From NCBI GenBank assembly GCA_963971535.1, contig OZ020591.1:13795577-13859576 (forward strand): a DNA stretch of 64,000 nucleotides. Direction: 5' to 3'. Of the stretch, positions 10,705-21,831 are shown piece by piece. The stretch is from Notolepis coatsorum (lineage: Eukaryota > Chordata > Actinopteri > Aulopiformes > Paralepididae). Both the position numbers and the translations under genes were made by a program. Position 1 is the stretch's first letter. Each line of letters opens with the position of its first letter. The notes beneath the pieces were generated by a model that saw only the letters and a program-made list of their open reading frames with translations, searched no databases and was not told where the DNA came from.

Positions 10705-11188
10705 ATCGACTCTCCTGGCCAGTAGTGTAAGATGTAAAGAAAAATACAAACCTTGATAGAATAAAACAAATGGCAACCAGTGTGCATTAGAGAAACAGAC
10801 GGCTGTTGCATCAACAAGCTGATTCTAACAATATATCAGTCAATCCAGTCCAGTGTCAGATCATGACGCAGATGTTTATGCAGTTTGTAGCCTACATTCG
10901 TTCTTCATAAACTAAATAATTTTTTTTTTTTTTTTTACTAGACATCACTCAGGTGTATTATTGATGCTCTCATTGATACTATGTTTGTTTCCATATTATG
11001 CGTTTATCAATAAAAAAATGGCAAACAGAATTCCGCTTACGCGCGCTCGCATTCACTGGGGGCCTACAAATACATTCTTTCATGGGGCCCAGAATCTGGA
11101 GCTACACCCCTGTCTGTGTGCATTCATATCTGTAACAGACGCATGTCTCTGTGCATTAATATCTAACAGACGTATGTCTCTGTGTGCA
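10705..11188. other. intron sequence with a T-run and short tandem units
   Basis: Poly-T at 10919-10936. About three degenerate copies (roughly 35-40 bp) of a GTCTCTGTGTGCATTAA-type unit at 11100-11190, next to the TTAA element. No gene seen. Confidence 0.35.
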
Positions 11189-11679
11189 TTAACACTATCA
11201 GTGCCACTTGTTAACATGGTAAAGCATGGTTGAATGCCACCACCCACTTCAATGATAGCGTTGTGAACACATAATCTCTCTCTTAAATTATGGCTATGTG
11301 TCTAATCTGCCCGTCGTTTATCAATGACTTGTTTGCAGTCAACATTGTAGAGACGGATTGTTTTTTAATCGGTTCATTTCCGTTTTATAGCATTTTGAAA
11401 ATCCCTTTTCAGGAAAATATATAGATTCCGTGATAAACGCCCTTTACTGGAATATTCTGGCATACACAAAAAACGTTGTAATTTTTCGGCCTATTTATGA
11501 ATAGTTTTCAAATAAATGATAGATTATCGATAGTATATGTTAGGGATGGGAATTGATAGGATTTTATCGATACGATTCCATTATCGATTCTGCTTATCGA
11601 TTCGATTCTTTATCGATTCCCTTATCGATACCTGATCAATTTATACTTTAAATAAATAAATTGGAAATGCAACAGAACT

Positions 11680-11880
11680 ACATTTAGTCATTTAGCTGAC
11701 GCTTTTATCCAAAGCGACTTACAAGTTCTGTACGACAAGCCATCAGGAAGGGCACACCTCTATCAGCTGAGCAACAATGTTCATCAAAGTGTTGAGTGCT
11801 ACAGTGTAGGTTAGTTTATTAGGACAAGTGCATGACAGTACGGTTAGTTAGGGTTAGATATATTTTTTTTTATTCAGATA
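11680..11880. repeat. common teleost interspersed repeat motif
   Basis: Contains CATTTAGCTGACGCTTTTAT directly followed by CCAAAGCGACTTACAAG, a block I know from many fish genomes inside interspersed repeats. It sits within hAT D. Its own class is uncertain. Confidence 0.5.
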
Positions 11881-12298
11881 ATGGTTGAAGAAGTGCGTCT
11901 TTAGTCGACGGCGAAAGATTGGACGTGATTCGGCTGTCTTAACTGGGGTGGGTAGTTCATTCCACCATTGTGGGGCAAGGACTGAGAATAGGCGACTTCT
12001 CTTTGATGACCCTCCCGGAGCTCGGATAGGAGTAGGTCTGAGGCGGCCAGAAGATGCAGAGCGTCGGGGTCTAAGCTGGTTAGAATAACAACATGCAACT
12101 TGACATTTCTGATTGTCATTTATTGTTGAGCCCCCATGTCAGAAAAATACAAAAACTGTAAAAAATAAAACATTAACTATAGCCTACACTTAAATAAAAT
12201 AATGTATTTGAGATTCTCTTAAAATGTATTTATTTTTTTATTCTTAAACTAATTTAATCTATTGAATAACAGGTTGTTATTCCTCTGACTTCTGTCTC

Positions 12299-12307
12299 TC
12301 ACTCACA

Positions 12308-12379
<72 letters not shown>

Positions 12380-12458
12380 ACACACCACACACCACACACC
12401 ACACACCACACAACACACAACACACAACACACAACACACAACACACACACACACACAG
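12299..12458. repeat. CA-rich microsatellite
   Basis: (CT)n then a long (CA)n run (about 12321-12378), followed by CACAC-CA and CACAA-CA pentamer/hexamer variants to 12458. The long 'Cys-Val' open frames on the minus strand come from this repeat and are not genes. Confidence 0.95.
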
Positions 12459-13039
12459 AGAGAGCTCCCTCCCCGGGCCACTGTCCTTTATGTATTGGCT
12501 TGTGTTGCTACACGGACACATTTGTATGTTGCACCACTGTACTTCCTGGCTAACTGGCTTACAGACTTGTAAACAAGCACTCACGTCTCTCATTATATGT
12601 GAACTAAAGAGTACAAGGTTTACACAACAGCCCCCACCTGCTGTTTTATTGTATTTGTACCTGTACTATCCGCTGTCAGCTGTTTATCTCTCTTTGTGAG
12701 CTTGATTAAATAGCGTTAGCTCACGTTAGCTCCGCGGCTAATTTTAGCTCACCCTGATCTAAATCAATGACTAGGTTCTAAAGCATTCAAGTAGTTTTCA
12801 CTGCACATAGAAGTAGCCAAACAGCGGGAGCATTTCGGGAGCATATTACCAAAACCCAGGCAATTTCGAGCCCTTAAGGAATCAAATAGAGTCTGCCATG
12901 GCTACATGCTAACGTAACGTTATTGCGCAACTGTAGGCAGCGATAAGGGAATCGAAAGTCACAGGAGCCACACGGTTCCAGGCATCGGCCAATTAGGAAC
13001 CGGTTCCCAATGGGAACCGGTTTTCGATTCCCAACCCTA

Positions 13040-13296
13040 GGGGGGGGGACCGTTTCCTCATGTTACTTCTCCGGCGAGGCATCTGAAGAGACCCAAGTGA
13101 TTCGCCGAGCCGGAAAACGCGTGGAATACATCATTTACAGTACCCAACGCTGAATCAATAAACGCAATCGATATTTGGAATGGCGATCAGGAATTGGAAT
13201 AATCTTTTTGGATAACATCTGATCTGAGGTAAGCAATTTATTTTACCAGTCTTGGGGTAATCGGATCTATTTTGACCTATATATCAGCGTGTGCCC

Positions 13297-13334
<38 letters not shown>

Positions 13335-13410
13335 CGCTGATCAGGAAATGAGAATATATTTTTCAGATCGCTTCTATAGCGTGCATAAGTACACAGGGCC
13401 CCCCCCCCTT
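13040..13410. other. inverted internal block between G and C runs
   Basis: 13157-13395 matches 36120-36365 in the same orientation, while both flanks of this element match the other copy as reverse complement. The block is bordered by a G-run (13040-13048) and a C-run (about 13399-13408), which are inverted repeats of each other. Also contains (TG)n at 13302-13332. Confidence 0.55.
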
Positions 13411-13789
13411 CATCAGTCTAAACCAATGGGGTGCAATTACACAGGGAGAGACGATAGGGGCGGTATTTTCCCAATTGAGCTCAGAGAGAGTCTGCAACAC
13501 TAGCGTGAGGCTCGATTGATGAAATATGAATTCAAATCCCTAATAAAAAAAAATATGACAAACACACGCTATATAGCGTTGGTGGCACTCAACTGGCAGC
13601 ATGAACTAACGACAAAACGCGTCCCTGGCACTCAAAGTGTTAAGGGTCCGATTGACAGGCACACATATGTTTGGATGACTGCTCTTTTTGGTCAATGCAG
13701 GCACAATTCACAGAATATTACCTTGAAAATTAAATTAAAATAAAATGTTTTATTTATTTAGGCTGTGCCATTCTCTTACATGGTTCACT

Positions 13790-13902
13790 AATGAACAAGT
13801 CCCTAATCTTGAGTCTTGACTCAAGTCTGAAGTCGCCAGGGTATGAGTTTCAAGTCATGTCAAGTTGATTTGCATGCGACTTAAACTCGAGTCCCCATCT
13901 CT
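13790..13902. repeat. hAT-like end with GACTCAAG repeats
   Basis: Short inverted TGAGTCTTGACTCAAGTCTG units end in ACTCGAGTCCCCATCTCTG. This resembles termini of a CAGAGATGGGGACTCGAG-type hAT family. No partner end seen. Confidence 0.35.
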
Positions 13903-14083
13903 GTATCTTACCAATCAATTCTGAATAAAATCTAGTCAGCTGAACCACAAGTTGGTGAGTTGGGTTTTTCTGGGTGCTCAAGATGATTACTACAGCTCTC
14001 CACCCTGCAATTCAATCCAATGAGGCAAACAAAGAATGTTACTAAAAACACATTATAAATAAATACAAATAATGATGATAATT

Positions 14084-14816
14084 ATAAAAAAAAAAAAAAA
14101 AAAAAAAGTGTATCCACTTTTTCTCCTTATTTTTCCTATTTTTCTCCCATCCCAATTTCATATTTCCAATTCTCCCCTCCCCTGTCTTGAACGTTGCTCG
14201 ACTATGCCCCCCACTGGTCGGTTGTAGGGAGGATAGAAGCCTTGCATCACGTGTTCCCTCCGGTACACAAGGAGGCAGCCTGTCATATCTTTTCACCTGC
14301 CAGCGTGGACTCTCAGTGGCGAGGTGTAATGCATGGGAGGCTCACACTACCCCTGCTACTTCCTGTCTCTGCTGTGCTGCTAGGGCTGGACTTCTGGACT
14401 TGAACTTTGTGTTGCACTGTATCCATGTCCCCAACCACCGCACTTTCACAGTCTTATTGTTGTCTCACTGTTATGTCCAGTCTTGCACTTTACTTAAAAT
14501 TATTTATTTACTGTTGTATTGTTCTTAATTGTGAAAAAAGTATGCACTGTAATGCCAAAACACGTTCCATTTTGTACTTGTATGAAATGGCGAATAAAGT
14601 AATCTGAATCTGAATCTGTCCCCCAACCGACCTGTAGGAGTCGCTGTCCACAACGTCCAAATCCCCACCCATCGACTTTCACCCTCTAACTCTGCCAATT
14701 GAGTTAGTATGACGGCTGGTCCAAGCCGGAGGCAATGCTGACACCCGGATTCGAGACCGGAGTCTCTTGCATTGGTGACGAGCGCAATCTCCGCTGCGCC
14801 ACCCAGCCGTGCCCAT
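14084..14816 (-). mobile_element. tRNA-derived SINE (minus) split by a LINE tail
   Basis: On the minus strand a tRNA-like head (14812-14740) carries an A-box-like TGGCGCAGCGGAG and a B-box GGTCTCGAATCC. It is followed by a body shared with the SINE at 55469-55942 (TACAGGTCGGTTGG; GACAGGGGAGGGGAGAATTGG; GAGAAAAAGTGGAT) and an A-rich tail at 14106-14084. About 225 bp of foreign sequence (14390-14617) interrupts the body. Confidence 0.75.
14390..14617 (+). repeat. LINE 3' tail inserted in the SINE
   Basis: A 3'-UTR-like stretch ends GAATAAAGTAATCTGAATCTG with an (AATCTG)n tail. It separates two halves of the SINE body that are contiguous in the copy at 55469. Confidence 0.6.
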
Positions 14817-14989
14817 TTATTTATTTTTCTTGACTTGGGCAATTTTGAGATTTCATTTTTTTAATTGTTATACTGTTTGAATTAATTTCCATCCAGGAAG
14901 TTGCAGGCAACATGAGAACCGATAGAACCTCAACACAATCTTTTACAGAATCGATGATACATAGAGATAGAGTGTGTACTCCCGTTCCG

Positions 14990-16425
14990 TAACACATGAC
15001 GAACAACTGCCTCAAATTAAATGAGGACAAAACTGAAATCCTACTAGTCGGTCCTATAACAAAAAGAGAGATATTACAGAGCAATATGGGGCAACTTACT
15101 CCTTGGATCAAACCCAAAGTTACAAGTCTTGGTGTTATAATAGACTCAGACCTAAGCTTTAAATCACACATCAACAAGGTGACAAAAAGATAATTTTTCC
15201 ACCTTAGAAACATAGCTAAGGTAGGGCCGTTTATGAATAAAAAAGACACTGAAAAACAGATCCATGCCTTTATCTCAACCCGACTTGACTACTGTAATGC
15301 ACTCCTCACGGCCTCCCAAAGAAAACCACAGAACGACTCCAACTCATTAAAAACTCGGCAGCTAGGCTACTAACTAGAACCAAGAGGAGAGACCACATCA
15401 GTCCAGTATTAGCTAACCTACACTGGCTTCCGGTAACATTTAGAATCGATTTCAAGGTGGTTGAATGTACAAAGCACTAAATGGCACAGGACCAAGCTAC
15501 ATTGCTAATTCTCTAGTCAACTATGTGCCTTCTAGAATATTGTGATCATCTACTACTAGTCTATTGAAGGTTCCAAACCACAGCCTAAAGAGAATCGGGG
15601 ATGCAGCCTTTGCAAACTATGCACCAAAGTTATGGAACACACTACCTATGGACATTAGGGAAGCTAGATCTCTTAATATTTTAAAAAATAAGCTAAAAAC
15701 CTACCTCTTCATCATAGCCTTTTAATACACTCTGCTGTTGATTGTACTGTAGCACTATAGTATTTTACTGTCTATTCTATTTTATTGCACTGCACTTCAC
15801 TTTGCATCATTTTACTTAACCTTTTATTGCACTGCACTGTTGCATAATTTTACTATCTACTCTATTCTACAATTTTATTGCACTGTACTATTCTACTCTT
15901 TTTATTACAGGTTCAAAACTGTCAGGTATTAAACTGTGTGGGGTATCAAACAAGAAAGACTGTCAGGCTTTAAAACTGTGTAGGACCCAGGCCCAGAACT
16001 GTGTCCTGAGAGAGGGAACTGCGCCCTGAGAGGGAGGTTTGCCCTGAGTGGGAGGTTCGAAGGGTCAAAGTGGGTATCAAACAGGAGGGAAGACTGTCAA
16101 GTTTTAAACTGTGGATACCAAACAGAGAAGGTAAAGACGACTTTAAACAGTAATCCAGAACTATTTTATTGCACTGTAAAAAACTGTGACTTTATGTGCA
16201 CTATTTTACTCTGTCTATTCTATCTTACTCTTTTTTTTTGTCTATTTAAAACTGAATCAAACCATAAACAAGGTGGCCTGTTGGGATGTGAAAAACTGTG
16301 ATTTTATATGTCTGCACTTAATGTGCTCATTTTATGCCTTATGTCTTTTTTCTGTTGTGAAGCACTTTGAGCTGCAGTTTCTGTATGAAAGGTGCTATAC
16401 AAATAAAGTGTATTATTATTATTAC
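14990..16425 (+). mobile_element. 5'-truncated L2 LINE
   Basis: The coding part (14996-15725) reads MTNNCLKLNEDKTEILLVGP, then KPKVTSLGVIIDSDLSFKSH, an FHLRNIAKV block, STRLDYCNALL and, through several frameshifts, LWNTLPMDIREA and LKTYLF. This is the RT C-terminus of an L2 element. A 3' UTR follows, ending GTGCTATACAAATAAAGTG and (TTA)n at 16412-16424. The stop at 15191-15193 and several indels make it dead. Confidence 0.8.
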
Positions 16426-16504
16426 GCCATTTGGGGCAGATGGTCTACTACGACACGCATAAGGGAAATTTACCGTACTCTTTATGTATATCCTGTTTTT
16501 TAAT

Positions 16505-16607
16505 ACCAGGGACCACGATGGAAATAAGTGCTTTTTATCATGTTTTTATCCCTTGGATGATGTCTCTAATCCACAATCAAATCAATCAATCAATCACTCT
16601 TTCCACT
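16505..16607 (+). repeat. LINE 3' tail with (CAAT)n
   Basis: CAGGGACCACGATGGAAATA...CTTGGATGATGTCTCTAATCC...(AATC)n. Second copy of the tail at 10590-10704. Confidence 0.6.
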
Positions 16608-16752
16608 AGGTGGCAGTAATGTACGGTTCTGTGTTCTAACCACCACTGAATCACAAATGAAGAAGCAGTGTTGTCTTCTGGGTAGATGAATATACATAGT
16701 TAATAATACTGGCACAATATAAATACTTAGTGTCTGTCTTCCTGTGTCCCAG

Positions 16753-16920
16753 ATCCACCCAGCGACCTACTGATGATTAAAAAGGAAGAGGCTCAGGACC
16801 CGCTAGACCCACCCAAGGAGGAGCCCACAGATATGTCCACTGTGCTGAAGGAGGAGCCCACAGACCATCAGGATATGTCCACTGTGCTGAAGGAGGAGCC
16901 CACAGACCATCAGGATATCA
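16753..16920 (+). CDS. C2H2 zinc-finger gene, exon 2 (SUMO-motif repeats)
   Basis: The acceptor CTGTGTCCCAG|ATCC ends at 16752 and the donor is ATCA|GTATGT at 16921. Entry and exit are both phase 1, so the exon can be skipped without shifting frame. It encodes about 56 residues: PPSDLLMIKKEEAQDPLDPP, then KEEPTD and two tandem copies of a 14-residue unit MSTVLKEEPTDHQD (42 bp each). IKKE and LKEE fit the psi-K-x-E SUMO consensus. The unit matches the end of exon 1 (LKEEPTDYQD), so the exons probably arose by duplication. Likely role: regulatory N-terminus of a zinc-finger protein. Transcript support is not available here. Confidence 0.7.
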
Positions 16921-18574
16921 GTATGTTACTTTCTCTTTCATATCTTTATTTTCTCTCGTTCTCCTTCCTTTGCTCCAGTATATTTGTATATAACCTTATC
17001 TCCTATAATCTTTTTTGTATCAAACTGTTCTCATGCAACAACTTAGCATGCTTACTTACTTAAAAGGAATTTCCACTGTACCCGCTGTGAGAAAATGTAG
17101 ATTTATTTATTGATTGAAATTCCTCTACGGACAACATTGCTTTAAGAAAAACAACAATGAATTATATTATCATCCAGAAAAAGCGGAAAATACATATTTG
17201 TTGCAGCTTTTATTTTGAAAGATTCTGACCGGAACTTTTTTTGTTGTTGTCGCTAGCTTGACACACGCCATTGAGCTCCTGTCCGCTTCAAAGTTTGTTA
17301 GACCCTCCACATGGACGGTTGTGTTACTTTTTCATCAAGGACCCATAGTGTTATAGAGGGGAAGCATGAGGACAGATTTTCATGAGTGGAAACTGAGTGA
17401 GTGAGTGACTGTGGATCTATTAGGTCATGCAACGTCAACTGGCGGCAAAGCTTACCATCTGGCCCACACAATATTAATATATTGCCAATTGGCAAGTAAA
17501 TTTAGTCAAATGCATAACAATAATATTATACGAGAATTAAACATTCTGTTAGATATCAGTTTCAGTCTTTGTTTTTGTATAATTGAATGTTGGAGAGGGA
17601 GAAATTAGACTGTCCAGTTCAGCACCTCTCCACTGTCCAGTTCAGCACCACGGACAGTGGATTAGACGTTGCCCCTTGAAAACTCCTCTTGTGAGTCACG
17701 CGTTGTTAGTGTGCGAGTAGCCAGCCAAAGACGGATGTTAAGGACATTGGTAAACTCATTTGAAGAAGAAATCCAAGCCCTACACCTAAAAAAGAAATGC
17801 AAGAAAAGCTTTCCAAAGAAATAAAACGTGAACATAAAACAAGATAAGATGGAAGGCAGAAGTTTACCTCTGGAGAGATTCTGATGGAGGACACCCCAGT
17901 TAGAGCAGATGGACTGAGCATGAAAAAAAGGCTACATTCCAATGCAATGTCCAAGCAACAGACCTGTGGACTGAGCCCTCAGGACTTAACAAGACGTATT
18001 TTTGAGTTCTCAACAAGGAAACTATAAAAGAAGGAAGGGTGATCACGTCACTGTGTAGTACATGAACGCTCATTGGTGCCAAGTGTGGAAACGTTCACTT
18101 CGGCTGACACTGAGTTGAATGGGATCGCCCTCTCGCTGTTTTATCCATCACTATCCTAGACTAAATTAATGCACCAAAACAACAGATTTAAACGATCCCG
18201 GATAATTATTGTCATTCAGCTTGTCTTGTCCATTTGCCAGTAATTGCCATTTCTCACATAAACAGCTTTACACATGAAGCAGTGAAATATGATATACAAT
18301 GTACTTACTGAGAGTATTGCTTGTTTTTTTTATTATGTTAGTGTGCCAATTAATTTGTGGCATAGCATGGACTTGACAGTTCTCTCATAAAAATTTGTAT
18401 ACAATGTGTGCCGTTTCAGTATGCAACACTTCAGTTGATTTTACAGGAAAAGGACAAATTATGTTGTGCATTTCTTGTAACTATAATTTCAGTGATTTCT
18501 TTTGTTATGTGAAAATAAAAGCTATAATTCAACTATGTAAACCTAGTCTTTCCTGATAGAAATGTTTTTTAACT
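16921..18574. other. intron sequence, nothing recognised
   Basis: No domain, transposon terminus or RNA gene recognised. Frames at 17298-18082 are short and without known motifs. Confidence 0.4.
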
Positions 18575-18685
18575 CCATAAGCCAATCCTTATTTCCTGGT
18601 GACATTGGACCTAACCAATTCTTGGCCGAAACCAATACCGAAAATAGGAAACAGTTGGCCGAAAATGATTAATATAAATATATAT
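18575..18685 (-). repeat. fragment of hAT family F
   Basis: CTTGGCCGAAACCAATACCG and AACAGTTGGCCGAAAATG match the right end of the element at 32626-33804 on the opposite strand. The terminal TAGGG is not present. Confidence 0.5.
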
Positions 18686-18734
18686 ATATAATGTTTTTTT
18701 CTTTTCTTTTGCTACCTGATTATGGCAAAACAAG

Positions 18735-18865
18735 ATACAAGATACTTTTAATGCCACACAACAATGGTTGGTGGTAATTGTTTTTGGTACAGATTGTTAA
18801 ACACTGGTTACATCAGTTACACCTTTGAACTGCAACCTCTGTATGAAAAGTGCTATACAAATAAA

Positions 18866-18936
<71 letters not shown>

Positions 18937-18937
18937 C
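18735..18937 (+). repeat. L2 3' tail with (TTA)n
   Basis: GTATGAAAAGTGCTATACAA followed by ATAAAG and a 70-bp (TTA)n run (18868-18937). Same 3' end as the L2 at 14990-16425. Strongly 5'-truncated. Confidence 0.65.
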
Positions 18938-19012
18938 AACATGAAACAGACATCACAGAAAAAGTGCTCGGTTACTAATCAGAGACCAAGTGTACACAAG
19001 CATCTGACCAGG

Positions 19013-19086
19013 AAATTGCAACGATATTGTATCGTTGTCCAAAGAATCTATATTGTATCGTGATGAAACTGGTGATTCCCACCCCT
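19013..19086 (-). repeat. terminal fragment of hAT family C
   Basis: ACGATATTGTATCG...CTGGTGATTCCCACCCCTA is the reverse complement of the left end of the element at 54448. It abuts the minisatellite directly. Confidence 0.6.
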
Positions 19087-20764
19087 ACTGGTGAGCTATC
19101 GTTAACTAGCAGCTACACTGTGTGTTCTCTAAAAGTAATGCAGGCTACTGGTGAGCTAACGTTAACTAGCAGCTACACTGTGTGTTCTCTAAAAGTATTG
19201 CAGGCTACTGGTGAGCTGGTTAACTAGCAGCTACGCTCTCTAAAAGTATTGCAGGCTACTGGTGAGCTAATGTTAACTAGCAGCTACACTGTGTGTTCTC
19301 TAAAAGTAATGCAGGCTACTGGTGAGCTATCGTTAACTAGCAGCTACACTGTGTTCTCTAAAAGTAATGCAGGCTACTGGTGAGCTAACGTTAACTAGCA
19401 GCTACACTGTGTTCTCTAAAAGTAATGCAGGCTACTGGTGAGCTAATGTTAACTAGCAGCTACGCTGTGTTCTCTAAAAGTATTGCAGGCTACTGGTGAG
19501 CTAACGTTAACTAGCAGCTACACTGTGTTCTCTAAAAGTAATGCAGGCTACTGGTGAGCTAATGTTAACTAGCAGCTACACTGTGTGTTCTCTAAAAGTA
19601 ATGCAGGCTACTGGTGAGCTAACGTTAACTAGCAGCTACACTGTGTTCTCTAAAAGTAATGCAGGCTACTGGTGAGCTAACGTTAACTAGCAGCTACGCT
19701 GTGTGTTCTCTAAAAGTAATGCAGGCTACTGTTGAGCTAACGTTAACTAGCAGCTACGCTGTGTGTTCTCTAAAAGTAATGCAGGCTACTGTTGAGCTAA
19801 TGTTAACTAGCAGCTACACTGTGTGTTCTCTAAAAGTAATGCAGGCTACTGTTGAGCTAATGTTAACTAGCAGCTACGCTGTGTGTTCTCTAAAAGTATT
19901 GCAGGCTACTGGTGAGCTAATGTTAACTAGCAGCTACACTGTGTGTTCTCTAAAAGTATTGCAGGCTACTGGTGAGCTAACATTAACTAGCAGCTACGCT
20001 GTGTGTTCTCTAAAAGTATTAGAGGCTACTGGTGAGCTAACGTTAACTAGCAGCTACGCTGTGTGTTCTCTAAAAGTATTGCAGGCTACTGGTGAGCTAA
20101 TGTTAACTAGCAGCTACACTGTGTTCTCTAAAAGTAATGCAGGCTACTGGTGAGCTAATGTTAACTAGCAGCTACGCTGTGTGTTCTCTAAAAGTAATGC
20201 AGGCTACTGGTGAGCTAATGTTAACTAGCAGCTACGCTGTGTGTTCTCTAAAAGTAATGCAGGCTACTGGTGAGCTAACGTTAACTAGCAGCTACACTGT
20301 GTTCTGTAAAAGTAATGCAGGCTACTGGTGAGCTAACGTTAACTAGCAGCTACACTGTGTGTTCTCTAAAAGTAATGCAGGCTACTGGTGAGCTAACGTT
20401 AACTAGCAGCTACACTGTGTTCTCTAAAAGTAATGCAGGCTACTGGTGAGCTAACGTTAACTAGCAGCTACACTGTGTTCTCTAAAAGTAATGCAGGCTA
20501 CTGGTGAGCTAACATTAACTAGCAGCTACGCTGTGTGTTCTCTAAAAGTATTGCAGGCTACTGGTGAGCTAATGTTAACTAGCAGCTACGCTGTGTGTTC
20601 TCTAAAAGTATTGCAGGCTACTGGTGAGCTAACGTTAACTAGCAGCAACACTGTGTTCTCTAAAAGTAATGCAGGCTACTGGTGAGCTAACGTTAACTAG
20701 CAGCTACACTGTGTGTTCTCTAAAAGTAATGCAGGCTACTGGTGAGCTAACATTAACTAGCAGC

Positions 20765-20970
20765 TGTGGTGATTTATACTAACCACTAGATGGCCCCATC
20801 TACCAGGGTACCGCAACCTAGTCTCTATAAATGTCATAATGAGACACCTGTTGCATGTTGACATGTACGTTACCTACCTACCTGTTGTATGCTACCTAAC
20901 TACTACCAGGACCTAAATAAATGATATTCAAAGAACCCCAGTTTCTTCATTGATGGACAGAAACATTACA
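20765..20970 (+). repeat. solo LTR in minisatellite, copy 1
   Basis: 206 bp, starts TGTGGTGATTTATACTAACC, ends GAAACATTACA, contains TCTATAAATG (TATA-like) and AATAAA. Exact 5-bp TSD GCAGC on both sides (20760-20764, 20971-20975), itself part of the minisatellite unit. Confidence 0.85.
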
Positions 20971-21625
20971 GCAGCTACGCTGTGCGTTCTCTAAAAGTAA
21001 TGCAGGCTACTGGTGAGCTGGTTAACTAGCAGCTACACTGTGTGTTCTCTAAAAGTAATGCAGGCTACTGGTGAGCTAATGTTAACTAGCAGCTACGCTG
21101 TGTGTTCTCTAAAAGTAATGCAGGCTACTGGTGAGCTAACGTTAACTAGCAGCTACACTGTGTTCTGTAAAAGTAATGCAGGCTACTGGTGAGCTAACGT
21201 TAACTAGCAGCTACACTGTGTGTTCTCTAAAAGTAATGCAGGCTACTGGTGAGCTAACGTTAACTAGCAGCTACACTGTGTTCTCTAAAAGTAATGCAGG
21301 CTACTGGTGAGCTAACGTTAACTAGCAGCTACACTGTGTTCTCTAAAAGTAATGCAGGCTACTGGTGAGCTAACATTAACTAGCAGCTACGCTGTGTGTT
21401 CTCTAAAAGTATTGCAGGCTACTGGTGAGCTAATGTTAACTAGCAGCTACGCTGTGTGTTCTCTAAAAGTATTGCAGGCTACTGGTGAGCTAACGTTAAC
21501 TAGCAGCAACACTGTGTTCTCTAAAAGTAATGCAGGCTACTGGTGAGCTAACGTTAACTAGCAGCTACACTGTGTGTTCTCTAAAAGTAATGCAGGCTAC
21601 TGGTGAGCTAACATTAACTAGCAGC

Positions 21626-21831
21626 TGTGGTGATTTATACTAACCACTAGATGGCCCCATCTACCAGGGTACCGCAACCTAGTCTCTATAAATGTCATAA
21701 TGAGACATCTGTTGCATGTTGACATGTACGTTACCTACCTACCTGTTGTATGCTACCTAACTACTACCAGGACCTAAATAAATGATATTCAAAGAACCCC
21801 AGTTTCTTCATTGATGGACAGAAACATTACA
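21626..21831 (+). repeat. solo LTR in minisatellite, copy 2
   Basis: Same 206 bp with the same GCAGC TSD, exactly 861 bp downstream of copy 1. I see one difference (GAGACATCTG for GAGACACCTG). Copy by local duplication, not by new insertion. Confidence 0.85.

Larger units (their letters stand above)
11541..13039. mobile_element. hAT element D, 1.5 kb, nested
   Basis: Termini TAGGGATGGGAATTGATA and CGATTCCCAACCCTA. The interior has ATCGAT-rich subterminal blocks, a (CA)n microsatellite and GTTAGC-rich sequence. Unlike the other hAT copies here it has no TSD: AGTATATGT on the left, GGGGGGGG on the right. This fits a rearrangement at its right end (see the inverted block at 13040-13410). Confidence 0.75.
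11189..13643 (-). mobile_element. piggyBac-like TTAA element, copy 1 (contains hAT D)
   Basis: TTAA at both ends (11189-11192, 13640-13643) with inverted termini CACTATCAGTGCCA and, on the other strand, CACTTTGAGTGCCA. TTAA target choice is the hallmark of piggyBac. The interior matches the copy at 35771-36711: 11270-11535 is the reverse complement of about 36360-36620, and 13390-13643 the reverse complement of about 35771-35990. The block 13050-13395, however, lies in the opposite relative orientation. No transposase frame, so it is non-autonomous. hAT D occupies 11541-13039. Confidence 0.75.

Noticed and set aside
12299..12593. Cys/Val-rich minus-strand proteins
   Set aside because: Direct translation of a CA microsatellite.
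17706..18082. Minus-strand frames of 60-82 codons in intron 2
   Set aside because: No start context, domain or splice support, within unassigned intron sequence.
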